A stretch of DNA of 64,000 nt from G965205525 sp965205525. Its GTDB lineage: Bacteria; Pseudomonadota; Gammaproteobacteria; JABABF01. Below, piece after piece: positions 8,496 to 17,574 of the stretch. Positions within the stretch are counted from its first letter, which is position 1. Every line of letters starts with the position of its first letter. The notes under the pieces are model-generated. The model was not told the origin of the DNA, searched no databases, and worked only from the letters and a program-made list of their open reading frames with translations. The translations under genes were made by a program, and so were the position numbers. The stretch covers positions 1,240,001 through 1,304,000 of the forward strand of contig OZ242171.1 in the NCBI GenBank assembly GCA_965205525.1, in the 5' to 3' direction.

Positions 8496-9056
8496 TTAGT
8501 TGAGGATTATCTCCACGCGCCGGTTCTTCTGCCAGGATTGCTCGCTATGCCCGGAATCCGCCGGGCGCTCCTCCCCGTAGCTCGCCCCCCGCAGACGAGA
8601 GCGGCTGATCCCCTGCAGCACCAGGTAGTCCAAAACCGCTTCCACCCGGGATTGCCCCAGGGCCAAGTTGTACTCCCGGGTGCCGCGCTCATCCGTGTGC
8701 CCCTCCAGGCGCAGGGCGCGGCTGTTCTGCTTCAAGTACTCCGCGTAGCGGCCGAGCAGGACGCGGGTCGGCTCATCCAGCACAGCACTGTCAAAGAGGA
8801 AATATACCCTGTGCTCCATCGGCACGCGAATCTCCTCCGCAACCGGCGACGACTCCTCGGAAGCGGAGATCAAATCCCCCTCGGCCTCCTCGGTCTCTGC
8901 GGGCCAGGGCAGATTCGAATCAGCCTTATCAGTCCTCGCCTCTTGGGCGGAGATCTGGCCCCCCTCCCGTCTCTCGGCAGGTCCGGCACACCCCCCGAGG
9001 GCTGCCGCAAGCAGGGCAACCGCCAGGAGAGTGGAGAAATGTCGATATTCGGACAT
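8496..9056 (-). CDS. pal: Peptidoglycan-associated lipoprotein Pal
   Basis: Outer-membrane lipoprotein that binds meso-diaminopimelate in peptidoglycan and interacts with TolB and TolA. From ATG 9056 it has 186 residues. The lipobox is LGGC with Cys23. An acidic linker of about 50 residues follows, then the OmpA C-terminal domain at about 75-186 with LEGHTDERGTREYN, the peptidoglycan-binding loop. An upstream in-frame ATG at 9113 would place a charged stretch before the signal sequence. I chose 9056 because it gives a normal lipoprotein signal and has AGGT 11-14 bases upstream. Confidence 0.96.
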   Translation of the reverse strand: MSEYRHFSTLLAVALLAAALGGCAGPAERREGGQISAQEARTDKADSNLPWPAETEEAEGDLISASEESSPVAEEIRVPMEHRVYFLFDSAVLDEPTRVLLGRYAEYLKQNSRALRLEGHTDERGTREYNLALGQSRVEAVLDYLVLQGISRSRLRGASYGEERPADSGHSEQSWQKNRRVEIILN

Positions 9057-9131
9057 AGAAAAAATTACCTGTTGTATCACTTGCTTCTGCCTCTTTGAGA
9101 ATGGGTGGATCATGTTTTCTGTCTGCCGCTG

Positions 9132-10457
9132 TCACCGAGAGCCAGTGCCATTGAGAAAGGGGGACCAGGCCGGGTCTGTAACCCGCCCGCTGCTTCCGGA
9201 CAGCCGAATCGCCGCACCGCTGCTCAGTGAAACCACCACAAGAACCCCTCGGTTCTCGTGCTGTGTCGCGTACATTACCATAGCCCCGTTGGGAGAGACA
9301 GCGGGGGACTCGTCCAGTCTGCTCTCGGTGAGCACGAGCATGCGCTCGGAAGCGGCCCTCTGCAGCGCAATTCGGTAGCGGCCCTTATCGCCATTCACAA
9401 AAACCATCCCCCCCTCTGGCAAAACAGCGGGGCGAGCATTGTAACTGCCCTGAAAAGTCAGGCGGCTGGGAGCGCCCCCCGCCAAAGCAATCCGGTAGAC
9501 CTGGGGCGTGCCGCTGCGATCGGAAGTGAACAGCAGGGCATCTCCTTCAGGCGTCCAGACCGGCTCGGTGTCAATGCCGAAATGGCGCGTCAAGCGGCGC
9601 AATTTTCCTGTTTTCAATTCCAGTACATAAATATCTACGTTGCCTCGCTCCGCCATCGCCAGGGCTATCCGGCGACCTTTTGGCGACCAGGCGGGAGCAC
9701 TGCTGAAAGTCACCTTGGGCAGCAGCGGGCGGCGAGCGCCGGTATCCAAACGGTGCCGATAGACCGCAGGATAGCCCGCCTCCAGTGACACATAGGCCAT
9801 CTCCCTGCCGTCCGGTGACCAGGCCGGCGACAGCAGGGGCTCGTCGGAGGCCTGTACGACGCGCTCTCGGGCGCCATCGGCATCGGAAACCATCAGCCGG
9901 TAGCGGGGCCCGGCATTTTTCTTATCCGCGCTGAGAATATAGGCAATACGGGTGGAGAAGATGCCAAGGGTGCCGGTCATCGCTTCGTAGGCGGCATCGC
10001 TCACGGCATGCGCCATGTCCCGCAGCTCCGTTTCAGAACCGGAATGCTTCCCTTCTCCGAGGATGTTCTGGCGCAGTACGTCGTACAGGACATGGTGAAT
10101 ACGGAAAGTGTTTTTCGGCCCGGCTTCTATGCTGCCCACCAGCAGGTAGTCCACCTTCAGCTGCTGCCATTCGTTGAAAAATATGCGGCTTCCAGCTCCC
10201 GGCGTGCTCAGCAAAGAGCGTCTCGGCAGAACCTGAAACCGGCCGCTGCGGGCTAAGTCCGCCGCCACCACCTGAGCCACATCCTCGGCGGGAATGGCGG
10301 CCCCCTTGCGAGAAAAGGGCACTACGGCAATGGGTACGGGGCGGTCGTGTCCCCGGGTGATCTCTATGACCAGCACCGCCAGAGCTGGCTGGCAGGGCAA
10401 CAGCAGAAGCGCAAAAAGAGCGAGCTGCCAAGGGCAAAACAGCTGCAGCGATTTCAT
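9132..10457 (-). CDS. tolB: Tol-Pal system translocation protein TolB
   Basis: Periplasmic partner of Pal and TolA. It has 441 residues. Residues 1-27 are a signal peptide ending PALAV. The N-terminal alpha/beta domain (about 30-160) contains PIAVVPF. Then come WD40-like beta-propeller repeats with the recurring SPxWSPDG pattern (LSPAWSPDGREMAYVS, SSAPAWSPKGRRIAL, TEPVWTPEGDALLF and further copies to about residue 435). The start overlaps the tolA stop by 4 bases (ATGA). The gap to pal is 75 bases, so pal may also have its own ribosome entry or promoter. Confidence 0.97.
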   Translation of the reverse strand: MKSLQLFCPWQLALFALLLLPCQPALAVLVIEITRGHDRPVPIAVVPFSRKGAAIPAEDVAQVVAADLARSGRFQVLPRRSLLSTPGAGSRIFFNEWQQLKVDYLLVGSIEAGPKNTFRIHHVLYDVLRQNILGEGKHSGSETELRDMAHAVSDAAYEAMTGTLGIFSTRIAYILSADKKNAGPRYRLMVSDADGARERVVQASDEPLLSPAWSPDGREMAYVSLEAGYPAVYRHRLDTGARRPLLPKVTFSSAPAWSPKGRRIALAMAERGNVDIYVLELKTGKLRRLTRHFGIDTEPVWTPEGDALLFTSDRSGTPQVYRIALAGGAPSRLTFQGSYNARPAVLPEGGMVFVNGDKGRYRIALQRAASERMLVLTESRLDESPAVSPNGAMVMYATQHENRGVLVVVSLSSGAAIRLSGSSGRVTDPAWSPFLNGTGSR

Positions 10458-11128
10458 CGGGGCAGATCCTCCGGGCGAAAGATCAGCTGCAAATTGCGAA
10501 AGCGCTTTTCAAATAGCGAGCGGGGCATATCGCGAATTTTTGGGAAACCGCCGCTGCGCCACACCGCCGCCTCCGCCGCCGCATCAAAGGAGGGGTGGCC
10601 ACTGCCCCGCAGCATACGCACTCCGATCACTTCGCCGGTGGGGACCAACTGGATCAGGAGCTCCGCCTTCATCTCGCGGCGGGCATCCGGCGGACGGCTC
10701 CAGTGGGAGGCGATCACCTGGGCGATCTCTGCCACATAGGGAGCAGCCGGATCCGCTGCCGGCTCTGCCGCGGCCGGCAAAGAGGGGAACTCGGCAGCAG
10801 GAGGGAGATCGCGGAGGGACGAAGCAGGCACCGGGGGCTCCACTTCCTCCGGCACAGGCGACTCTTCCTCCGGGACAGGTCTCGGCGGAGGCATCGGCGG
10901 CGGGGCCGACAGAGAAGACAGCGGCTCCGCCGGGGGCGCGACAGGGGCAGCCGAGGGTATCGGCGGCGGTGGACGCAGAGCGACCAAACTGACCTGCAGC
11001 GAAGGAATAGAAGTTTGCACCCGCACTGGGGGGGATGTCCATTCCAAAAATAAGAACGCGAGGACCACGCCGTGCAGAAGCAGCGACAGCAGAAGACAGA
11101 AAAACTCCCGGCCCCAGGCGATCATCAT
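10454..11128 (-). CDS. tolA: TolA, short form
   Basis: Inner-membrane anchored protein that spans the periplasm and couples TolQR energy to TolB/Pal. It has 224 residues against 421 in E. coli. Residues 8-28 form the membrane anchor, with a SLLLHG motif resembling the SHLLH region contacting TolQ. Residues 45-140 are rich in Pro, Glu and Ala, replacing the long helical domain of E. coli TolA. The C-terminal domain (about 140-224, from PYVAEIAQVIASHW to the end) has the TolA/TonB C-terminal fold signature ELLIQLVPTGEVIGVRMLRG. ATGA overlaps join it to tolR and tolB. TonB-type naming is possible, but the neighbours settle the call. Confidence 0.93.
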   Translation of the reverse strand: MMIAWGREFFCLLLSLLLHGVVLAFLFLEWTSPPVRVQTSIPSLQVSLVALRPPPPIPSAAPVAPPAEPLSSLSAPPPMPPPRPVPEEESPVPEEVEPPVPASSLRDLPPAAEFPSLPAAAEPAADPAAPYVAEIAQVIASHWSRPPDARREMKAELLIQLVPTGEVIGVRMLRGSGHPSFDAAAEAAVWRSGGFPKIRDMPRSLFEKRFRNLQLIFRPEDLPR

Positions 11129-11565
11129 AACGACTGGGTTTCTGCGGCGGAAGGCGTCTCGGTGACCAGCCCCACCTCCCTCGCACCCGCATCGTGCAGG
11201 ACCCCCATCAGCGCCGCTACCACGCCGTAGGGCACCCTCCTGTCACCCCACACCAGCACCGACACATCGGGATTGCGTTCCACTATGATCCCCACACGAT
11301 GCCCGACATCGGCGAGGGAGACTGCCTGCTCTCGGTTCTCCCCAAGGTTGATCCGATAGCTGCCGTCCTGGATCACGGAGACCACCAGGGGCTCCTCCCG
11401 GGCCGCTAAGGGGGGCGCATCGGTGCCGGGAAGGGCGACCCGAAAGCCCTGGGTGAGCAGCGGTGCCGTCACCATGAAAATCACCAGGAGGACCAGGGTG
11501 ACATCCACATAGGGGACAATATTGATCTCCGCCATTTTCGCCCGGCGACGGCGTTTTCTCATCAC
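11125..11565 (-). CDS. tolR: Tol-Pal system protein TolR (ExbD family)
   Basis: Inner-membrane protein that works with TolQ to convert proton flow into motion of TolA. It has 146 residues with one membrane helix at about 17-36. Asp21 in PYVDVTLVLL is the conserved protonatable residue (Asp23 in E. coli TolR). The periplasmic domain follows to the end. It overlaps tolQ and tolA by 4 bases each. Confidence 0.97.
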   Translation of the reverse strand: MMRKRRRRAKMAEINIVPYVDVTLVLLVIFMVTAPLLTQGFRVALPGTDAPPLAAREEPLVVSVIQDGSYRINLGENREQAVSLADVGHRVGIIVERNPDVSVLVWGDRRVPYGVVAALMGVLHDAGAREVGLVTETPSAAETQSL

Positions 11566-12245
11566 TCTGAAAGCCCTTCCTCGGCGTGGGCGCGGCGGTG
11601 CAGGATGACAGCAAGCTCATCGGCAAAGGCGGTGTAGCGGCTGCTGAGAGCTTCCATCCAGGCGGCGTACCGGTTGTAGGCGATCACCGCAGGAATGGCG
11701 GCAAACAAACCCATGGCAGTGGCGATCAAGGCCTCGGAAATGCCCGGGGCAACCGCCGCCAAGGTCGCCTGCTGTACATTTGCAAGACCGCGAAAGGAAT
11801 TCATGATGCCCCATACCGTGCCCAGAAGGCCGATATAGGGGCTGGTTGAACCCACCGTGGCCAGGAAGCTGAGGCGCAGCTCCAGACGCTCGTCTTCCCC
11901 GGTCCCGGCCACCCGCATGGCCCGCTCAACCCCGGCCATCACAGTGCTGAAATCAGCACCCGCTCCGGCCTGCAGGCGCCTGAATTCGCCAAAACCTGCG
12001 CGAAAGATAGCCGCCGCACCCCGCTCTTCCGGCTCCACATCTGCAAACAGGGTGTCCAAGTCCACTCCGGACCAGAAGGCCTCCTCAAAATGCCGCACAT
12101 TCTGGTCGGCGGTGCGATAAAACATGTAGCGCTGCAGGATGATTGTCCAGGATGCGACTGAGGCGAGGGCGAGCAGGAGCATAACCGCCTGCACGGGAAA
12201 ACTCGCGTTCAGCATCAGCTGCAGAATAGACAGATCGGCATTCAT
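11562..12245 (-). CDS. tolQ: Tol-Pal system protein TolQ (ExbB/MotA family)
   Basis: Proton-channel subunit of the Tol motor. It has 227 residues with three membrane helices at about 15-38, 133-155 and 168-192. The conserved stretch LATVGSTSPYIGLLGTVWG begins at about residue 129, and the third helix carries ALIATAMGLFAAIPAVIAYN. Its ATG overlaps the ruvB stop (ATGA). The thioesterase gene ybgC that precedes tolQ in many gammaproteobacteria is absent here, so ruvCAB and tol form one continuous unit. Confidence 0.97.
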   Translation of the reverse strand: MNADLSILQLMLNASFPVQAVMLLLALASVASWTIILQRYMFYRTADQNVRHFEEAFWSGVDLDTLFADVEPEERGAAAIFRAGFGEFRRLQAGAGADFSTVMAGVERAMRVAGTGEDERLELRLSFLATVGSTSPYIGLLGTVWGIMNSFRGLANVQQATLAAVAPGISEALIATAMGLFAAIPAVIAYNRYAAWMEALSSRYTAFADELAVILHRRAHAEEGLSE

Positions 12246-13300
12246 GGTGTCCCTCCAGACAGGGGCAGAGGAGACTGGGGGGACTTACCTTGGGGAGCCG
12301 GCAGGCCGAGAATCTCGTAGGCAGCGGGGGTGGCAATGCGGCCCCGGGCGGTGCGGGCAATGTAGCCCTGCTGCAGCAGAAAAGGCTCCAGGACATCCTC
12401 TAGTATGTCCCGCTCTTCGCCGAGGGAGGCGGCCAAGCTGTCCACTCCGGCCGGGCCGCCGCCGAAGGTGTCCGCCAGCACGCGCAGCAGGCGGCGATCT
12501 AAGTGATCCAGCCCCCTGCGGTCCACCTGAAGCATGTCCAGAGCAGCGCTGGCGACCTGCCCGCTGATAATCCCCTTCTCCTTCACTTCGGCATAGTCCC
12601 GCACCCGGCGCAGGAGTCGATTGGCGATGCGCGGCGTACCCCTGGCCCGGTGTGCTATTTCAATGGCACCCTCCTGCTCAATAGGCGTCCCCAAAATCAC
12701 TGCCGAGCGCAGGACAATGTGCACAAGCTCCTCTGGAGAATAAAAATCCAGCCGCTGGGAGATGCCGAAACGATCCCGCAGGGGCGAGGTCAGAAGGCCG
12801 GCCCGGGTAGTGGCCCCCACCAGCGTAAAGGGCGGCAGGGACAGCTTGATGGAGCGTGCCCCGGGTCCCTCGCCGATGATGATGTCCACTTGATAATCCT
12901 CCATCGCGGGATACAGGATCTCCTCAATCTGGGGGCGCAGGCGGTGCACCTCGTCAATAAACAGCACATCCCCGCTCTCCAGCCTGGTGAGCATGCCGGC
13001 CAAATCCCCAGCCCGCTCCAGCACCGGGCCGGAAGTGGCATGAATTGTCACATCCATCTCGCTGGCAATAATGTAGGCCAAGGTGGTCTTGCCAAGCCCC
13101 GGCGGACCGAAGATCAGGGTGTGATCCAAGGGCTCTTTTCGGCGGCGAGCAGCGACGATGAACATCTTCATCTGCTCCTGCACCGTCGACTGCCCGATGT
13201 ATTCCTCAAGGGAGGCAGGCCGCAGACCGGGAGGTCGCTCCTGCTGCTCTGAGGGCAGAGGACAGGGGGAAGTCAGACGCTCCTCGGGGTGCTCGCTCAT
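12242..13300 (-). CDS. ruvB: Holliday junction branch migration helicase RuvB
   Basis: Hexameric AAA+ motor that drives branch migration with RuvA. From ATG 13300 it has 352 residues. Walker A GPPGLGKT is at residues 65-72 and Walker B VLFIDEVHRL follows at about 112. The sensor region GATTRAGLLTSPLRDRFG and the C-terminal winged helix ending in LLQQGYIARTARGR are intact. An earlier in-frame ATG at 13339 lies inside ruvA, while ATG 13300 overlaps the ruvA TGA by 3 bases, which is the expected coupling. Confidence 0.98.
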   Translation of the reverse strand: MSEHPEERLTSPCPLPSEQQERPPGLRPASLEEYIGQSTVQEQMKMFIVAARRRKEPLDHTLIFGPPGLGKTTLAYIIASEMDVTIHATSGPVLERAGDLAGMLTRLESGDVLFIDEVHRLRPQIEEILYPAMEDYQVDIIIGEGPGARSIKLSLPPFTLVGATTRAGLLTSPLRDRFGISQRLDFYSPEELVHIVLRSAVILGTPIEQEGAIEIAHRARGTPRIANRLLRRVRDYAEVKEKGIISGQVASAALDMLQVDRRGLDHLDRRLLRVLADTFGGGPAGVDSLAASLGEERDILEDVLEPFLLQQGYIARTARGRIATPAAYEILGLPAPQGKSPQSPLPLSGGTP

Positions 13301-13896
13301 GGTGTTTTTGACAGGCGGCGAAGCGCCAGGCGCACCCATTCTTCAACATCACTGATGGCGGCATCGTCCTCCTGCACTGCTGCGAGGGCCCGGGCCGCCT
13401 CGCGAGTACTGTAGCCCAGCGACTCCAGGGCCCGCTGCGCATCCCTGGGGGGTGCCTTCGCCGCACCCGCAGCATCGCCGCCGGCAATCTCCCAGTCTGC
13501 CAGCTTGTCTCGCACCTCCAGCACTAAGCGCTCGGCAGTGCGCCGCCCAATGCCCGGCAATGTTGTCAGACGCTCCTTGTCCTCGGTCTGCAAGCAGTGC
13601 ACCAGCTGATCGGCACTCATGCCGGATAGTGCTGCCAGTCCCAGACGTGGCCCGATGCCGCTCACGCGAATCAGGAGGCGAAACAGGTCCCGCTCCCGCT
13701 CCGAGTAAAAGCCGTACAGAGAAAAGCCGTCATCGCGAACACCCAGATGGGTATGCAGCAGTACCTCTGCTCCGGTCTCTGGCAGCTTCTCCAGTGTGCT
13801 CATGGGCACCTGCACCTCAAGGCCGAAACCGGCTGTATTTACCAGGATCTCGGTCAAGCGGCGGGCAACCAGCGTGCCCCGCAGCAGGCCGATCAC
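13297..13896 (-). CDS. ruvA: Holliday junction branch migration protein RuvA
   Basis: Tetrameric junction-binding protein that loads RuvB. It has 199 residues: an OB-fold domain (MIGLLRGTL start), helix-hairpin-helix motifs at about 70-80 (VSGIGPRLGL) and 107-117 (LPGIGRRTAERL), and the C-terminal domain III (about 150-199) that touches RuvB. It overlaps ruvC and ruvB by 3-4 bases. Confidence 0.97.
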   Translation of the reverse strand: MIGLLRGTLVARRLTEILVNTAGFGLEVQVPMSTLEKLPETGAEVLLHTHLGVRDDGFSLYGFYSERERDLFRLLIRVSGIGPRLGLAALSGMSADQLVHCLQTEDKERLTTLPGIGRRTAERLVLEVRDKLADWEIAGGDAAGAAKAPPRDAQRALESLGYSTREAARALAAVQEDDAAISDVEEWVRLALRRLSKTP

Positions 13897-14438
13897 GATG
13901 CCTGCACCCGCACGGTGCGACCGCGCCGCCGTCGCACACTCTCATGGCCGGCTGGACCGAGACCGGCGTGGGCATGGCACAGGGCTACCGCCAGCGCATC
14001 AGCGGCATCCTCCGGCAGGGGGCCATCCAAGTTCAAAAGCTGCCGCACCATGTACTGCACCTGGGCCTTGTCGGCACGGCCGCTGCCCGTCACCGCCTGT
14101 TTAATGCTGCGCACCGCATACTCCCTGACCGGTATCTTCTCTCCGGCAGCAGCGAGGATGGCGGCGGCACGGGCCTGACCGAGCTTGAGAGCGGTGCTGG
14201 GATTGCGCGCTAAAAAAACTTCTTCCAGCGCTGCCACATCGGGGTGAAACCTGCTGATCACCTCGCTGAGACCGCTGAAAATTCTCTGCAAGCGCAAGGC
14301 AACATCCCCCTCTCCGGTGCGAATACAGCCAAAATCCAGGGGCTCGTTCTGCAGGCCGTCGGTGCGCACCAGTCCGTAGCCGGTGACCCGGTATCCCGGA
14401 TCCACACCGAGCACGCAGACAGATTTCTCTCGGTTCAT
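13893..14438 (-). CDS. ruvC: Crossover junction endodeoxyribonuclease RuvC
   Basis: Resolves Holliday junctions. It has 181 residues. The four catalytic carboxylates are visible as Asp13 (GVDPG), Glu72 (ALEEVF), Asp144 and Asp147 (EDAADALAVALCH), with the same spacings as E. coli Asp7, Glu66, Asp138, Asp141. ATGA overlaps connect it to yebC and ruvA. The C-terminus has a short basic tail (RRRRGRTVRV). Confidence 0.98.
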   Translation of the reverse strand: MNREKSVCVLGVDPGYRVTGYGLVRTDGLQNEPLDFGCIRTGEGDVALRLQRIFSGLSEVISRFHPDVAALEEVFLARNPSTALKLGQARAAAILAAAGEKIPVREYAVRSIKQAVTGSGRADKAQVQYMVRQLLNLDGPLPEDAADALAVALCHAHAGLGPAGHESVRRRRGRTVRVQAS

Positions 14439-15181
14439 TCGGATATTTCTGCCAGCACCGAGGGAGAAAGTTCCGCGTTGGTATGGACCGCCTGTACGTC
14501 ATCTAAGTCCTCTAGCGCATTCACCAGATCAATCACCCGCCTGCTCTCTTCCGGGCTCAGGGAGACGGTGGAAGAAGCCCACATGATGAGCTCGCTTTTG
14601 TCAGGCACCAGGCTCTTGGCAGACAGGGCATTTTGCACTGGGCCGAATTCGGCCACCGAAGTGAGCACTTGCAGGAAACCCTCCTCGTCGCTCTGCAGAT
14701 CATCCGCACCAGCCGCCACCGCCACTTCCATTACCGAGTTCTCGTCAGCGCCGGGGGCAAACAGGATTTCCCCCCGGCGCTCAAACATGTAGGCTACCGA
14801 GCCGTCCGTGCCCAGGCTGCCGCCGGCCTTGCTGAATGTGTGGCGCACATCGGCGACAGTGCGATTGCGGTTGTCCGTCAGCGCCTCTACGAGTAGGGCC
14901 GCGCCGCCGGGTCCGTAGCCCTCGTAGGTGACTGCCTCCAGCTGGTCGGCATCGCCGGTACCGGCACCTCTGGCGATGGCCCGGTTTACGGTATCCCTCG
15001 GTATGTTGACCCCCCGAGCCTTCTCCAGAGCGAGACGCAGACGGGGATTTTCCTCGGGGACTGGACCGCTGCGGGCAGCGACGGACAGCTCCCGGATAAG
15101 CTTGGTGAATGTCTTCCCCTTCTTCGCATCCTGGGCCGCCTTGCGATGGCGAATGTTGGCCCACTTGCTGTGACCGGCCAT
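14435..15181 (-). CDS. yebC: YebC/TACO1 family protein
   Basis: Family members help ribosomes through proline-rich stretches and were earlier described as DNA-binding regulators. It has 248 residues with the near-invariant N-terminus MAGHSKWANIRHRKAAQDAK. The motif YEGYGPGGAALLVEALTDN is at about residues 95-113, and the acidic C-terminal domain contains ALEDLDDVQAVHTNAEL. It lies between aspS and ruvC as in many gammaproteobacteria. Confidence 0.97.
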   Translation of the reverse strand: MAGHSKWANIRHRKAAQDAKKGKTFTKLIRELSVAARSGPVPEENPRLRLALEKARGVNIPRDTVNRAIARGAGTGDADQLEAVTYEGYGPGGAALLVEALTDNRNRTVADVRHTFSKAGGSLGTDGSVAYMFERRGEILFAPGADENSVMEVAVAAGADDLQSDEEGFLQVLTSVAEFGPVQNALSAKSLVPDKSELIMWASSTVSLSPEESRRVIDLVNALEDLDDVQAVHTNAELSPSVLAEISE

Positions 15182-15232
15182 AATCCTGTCACCCCGTGAT
15201 CATGGTGCGGGCACACATTGTAACGGCAGGCA

Positions 15233-16999
15233 TCAGCGCTTGCGCCCCCCCAGGTGGAGCTCCCGCAGCTGGCTCTCTTCAGCGGCACCGGGCGCACCGG
15301 TCATGGGACAGGCAGCACTCTGGGTCTTGGGAAAGGCGATCACATCGCGAATGGATTCCGCACCGCTGAGCAGCATCGCCAGGCGGTCTAAGCCAAAGGC
15401 GATGCCGCCGTGGGGGGGACAGCCGTATCCCAGGGCATCCAAGAGAAAACCAAAACGCTCCCGAGCCTCCTCCGGGCTGAAACCCAGTATGCGGAATACC
15501 GCCATCTGTGTTTCCGGATGGTGAATGCGCACCGAGCCGCCCCCGAGCTCTATGCCATTGAGCACAGCATCATAGGCCTGTCCCCGGGCCGCTGCCGGCT
15601 CCTTCTCCAAGGTATCAAGATCATGGGCAGGAGCCGTGAAGGGATGGTTGACAGAACTCTGCCGGCCTTCGGCATCACGCTCAAAGAGCGGAAAATTAAT
15701 CACCCACAGCGGCGCCCAGCTGTCGGGGCTGAAGAGACCCAGGTCCGCTCCCAGCTTTTGCCGCAGGGAGCCGAGGGAGCGGTTCACGATCTCCCGGGGG
15801 CCCGCCCCGAAGAAAAGAATATCCCCGTCTTCAGCCGAGACTCGCTCCAAGAGAGCGGCAACCGCCGCCGCCGGCAGAAACTTGAGAATCGGCGATTGCA
15901 GACCGGCACTCCCTGCCGCTTGCTCTTTTACCCGGATCCACGCCAGCCCGCTGGCACCTTGGGCAGTGACAAAGTCGGTGTAGTCATCAATCTCCCTGCG
16001 GCTCAGGGCATTGCCGCCGCCGGGCACCCGCAGCACAGCAACCCGGCTGTCGGGACGGCTAGCCGGCTCCCGGAACACCTTGAACTCCACATCCTGCAGC
16101 AGGTCAGCCACATCTGTAAGTTCCAAAGGAATGCGCAGATCCGGACAGTCGCTGCCGAAACGGGTCAGCGCTTCGTCGTAGTCCATGCGGGGAAAAGGCG
16201 GCAGCTCCACCGACAGAAACTCCTGAAAAATATGCCGCAGCAGGCCCTCGGCGATGTCCATGATCGCCTCCTGATCTACAAAGGATGCCTCTATGTCCAC
16301 TTGGGTAAACTCCGGCTGGCGATCGGCACGCAGGTCCTCATCCCTGAAGCATCGGGCAATTTGATAGTAGCGATCCAGCCCCCCCACCATGAGCAGCTGC
16401 TTGAACAGCTGGGGTGACTGCGGCAGCGCATAGAAAGAGCCGACATGCACTCGGCTCGGCACCAGGTAGTCCCGAGCTCCCTCTGGCGTCGCCCGGGTCA
16501 GCATCGGGGTCTCAATATCTAGAAAATCACGCTCTTCCAAGAAATGCCGCACTGCCGCTGTCAGCCGGGCGCGCATCTGCAAACGCTCCCGAATAGCGGG
16601 GCGCCGCAGGTCCAGGTACCGATGCCGCAGGCGGACCTCCTCACTGACCTCTGTGTACTGGTCTAACTGAAAAGGCAGCGGATTGGCAGTGTTCAAAATA
16701 GTCAGGTCCTGCCCTAGCACCTCCAGGGCACCGGTCGCCATGGCCGGGTTAACTGTATCCTCCGAGCGGGCACGCACTTTGCCCTTCACCTGCAGCACAA
16801 ACTCGGAGCGCACCTTGTCGGCGGTGTGGAAATGGGCTCCGGCATCGGGGTCAAAGACCGCCTGCACGATGCCGGTGCGATCGCGCAGGTCCAAGAAAAT
16901 CACTCCCCCGTGATCCCGACGGCTCTCGGTCCAGCCGCAGAGAGACACCTGCTCTCCAATATGCTCGGTAGAGAGGGCACCACAATAGTGGCTGCGCAT
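15233..16999 (-). CDS. aspS: Aspartyl-tRNA synthetase
   Basis: Charges tRNA(Asp). From ATG 16999 it has 588 residues, close to the E. coli length of 590. An N-terminal OB-fold anticodon domain (CGWTESRRDHGGVIFLDLRD) leads to class II motif 2 (FRDEDLRADRQPEFTQVD, about residue 215) and motif 3 near the end (GIAFGLDRLAMLL). The GAD insertion domain lies between. A TTG at 17029 in frame would extend it into the preceding gene and is not needed. Confidence 0.98.
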   Translation of the reverse strand: MRSHYCGALSTEHIGEQVSLCGWTESRRDHGGVIFLDLRDRTGIVQAVFDPDAGAHFHTADKVRSEFVLQVKGKVRARSEDTVNPAMATGALEVLGQDLTILNTANPLPFQLDQYTEVSEEVRLRHRYLDLRRPAIRERLQMRARLTAAVRHFLEERDFLDIETPMLTRATPEGARDYLVPSRVHVGSFYALPQSPQLFKQLLMVGGLDRYYQIARCFRDEDLRADRQPEFTQVDIEASFVDQEAIMDIAEGLLRHIFQEFLSVELPPFPRMDYDEALTRFGSDCPDLRIPLELTDVADLLQDVEFKVFREPASRPDSRVAVLRVPGGGNALSRREIDDYTDFVTAQGASGLAWIRVKEQAAGSAGLQSPILKFLPAAAVAALLERVSAEDGDILFFGAGPREIVNRSLGSLRQKLGADLGLFSPDSWAPLWVINFPLFERDAEGRQSSVNHPFTAPAHDLDTLEKEPAAARGQAYDAVLNGIELGGGSVRIHHPETQMAVFRILGFSPEEARERFGFLLDALGYGCPPHGGIAFGLDRLAMLLSGAESIRDVIAFPKTQSAACPMTGAPGAAEESQLRELHLGGRKR

Positions 17000-17025
17000 A
17001 AGCAGGTTTGCCGGGCCGATAGCGC

Positions 17026-17379
17026 TCAAGGACCGGTCGCAGCGCCCCCGCTTTCTGTAGAACCGCCCGATGCCGCCCCCGCTTTCTGGTCCGAGGATTT
17101 CTGCTCCCCAGAGGAGTCTCCGGTATCGTCCTTCTTCTTCTTGCCCTCGCCTTTGGTATCGGCGTCTCCTCCGCCATCCGCCAAATTCTTGCGCTTACCA
17201 GTCTTAAAGTCCGTCTCGTACCAGCCGCTGCCCTTGAAACGAAAAGCGGCGGCAGAAATTCTCCTTCGCAGGGTATCCCGACCGCAGGCAGGACAGTCCC
17301 GCAGTGGATCTTCTCCTACCTGCTGCAGAGCCTCCAGCAGGTGGTCGCAAGAGGCGCACCGGTACTCGTAAATTGGCAT
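17026..17379 (-). CDS. FmdB/YHR zinc-ribbon protein
   Basis: A 117-residue protein whose first 45 residues form the FmdB-type zinc ribbon: MPIYEYRCASC, then CPACG, giving CxxC-x17-CxxC. FmdB-type proteins are small and their role is poorly known. From about residue 65 the tail is low complexity, rich in Lys, Asp, Gly and Ser, and likely disordered. It sits 26 bases upstream of aspS, an arrangement also seen in other proteobacteria, so it probably belongs to that operon. Confidence 0.88.
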   Translation of the reverse strand: MPIYEYRCASCDHLLEALQQVGEDPLRDCPACGRDTLRRRISAAAFRFKGSGWYETDFKTGKRKNLADGGGDADTKGEGKKKKDDTGDSSGEQKSSDQKAGAASGGSTESGGAATGP

Positions 17380-17574
17380 GTTTACTGCACATTCACGGCA
17401 ACGCCAGCGGGGAGAATCGCCATTCTATTGCCAAGCGTCAGGGTGCCTGCTTCGCCGAGGAACAGCATCGCTGTACCCCTGCTGCAACAGGTCCTTGCCC
17501 CCAAAATGACGAGAAATTTTTGCGCAAGGGGTCTCCCCCCGGGCGAAAATCTCATCATACAGCGAGAAATATAA

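Noticed and set aside
17380..17574. Possible small gene between the FmdB-like gene and HU
   Set aside because: Frames in both strands show no recognisable start context or family; treated as intergenic.
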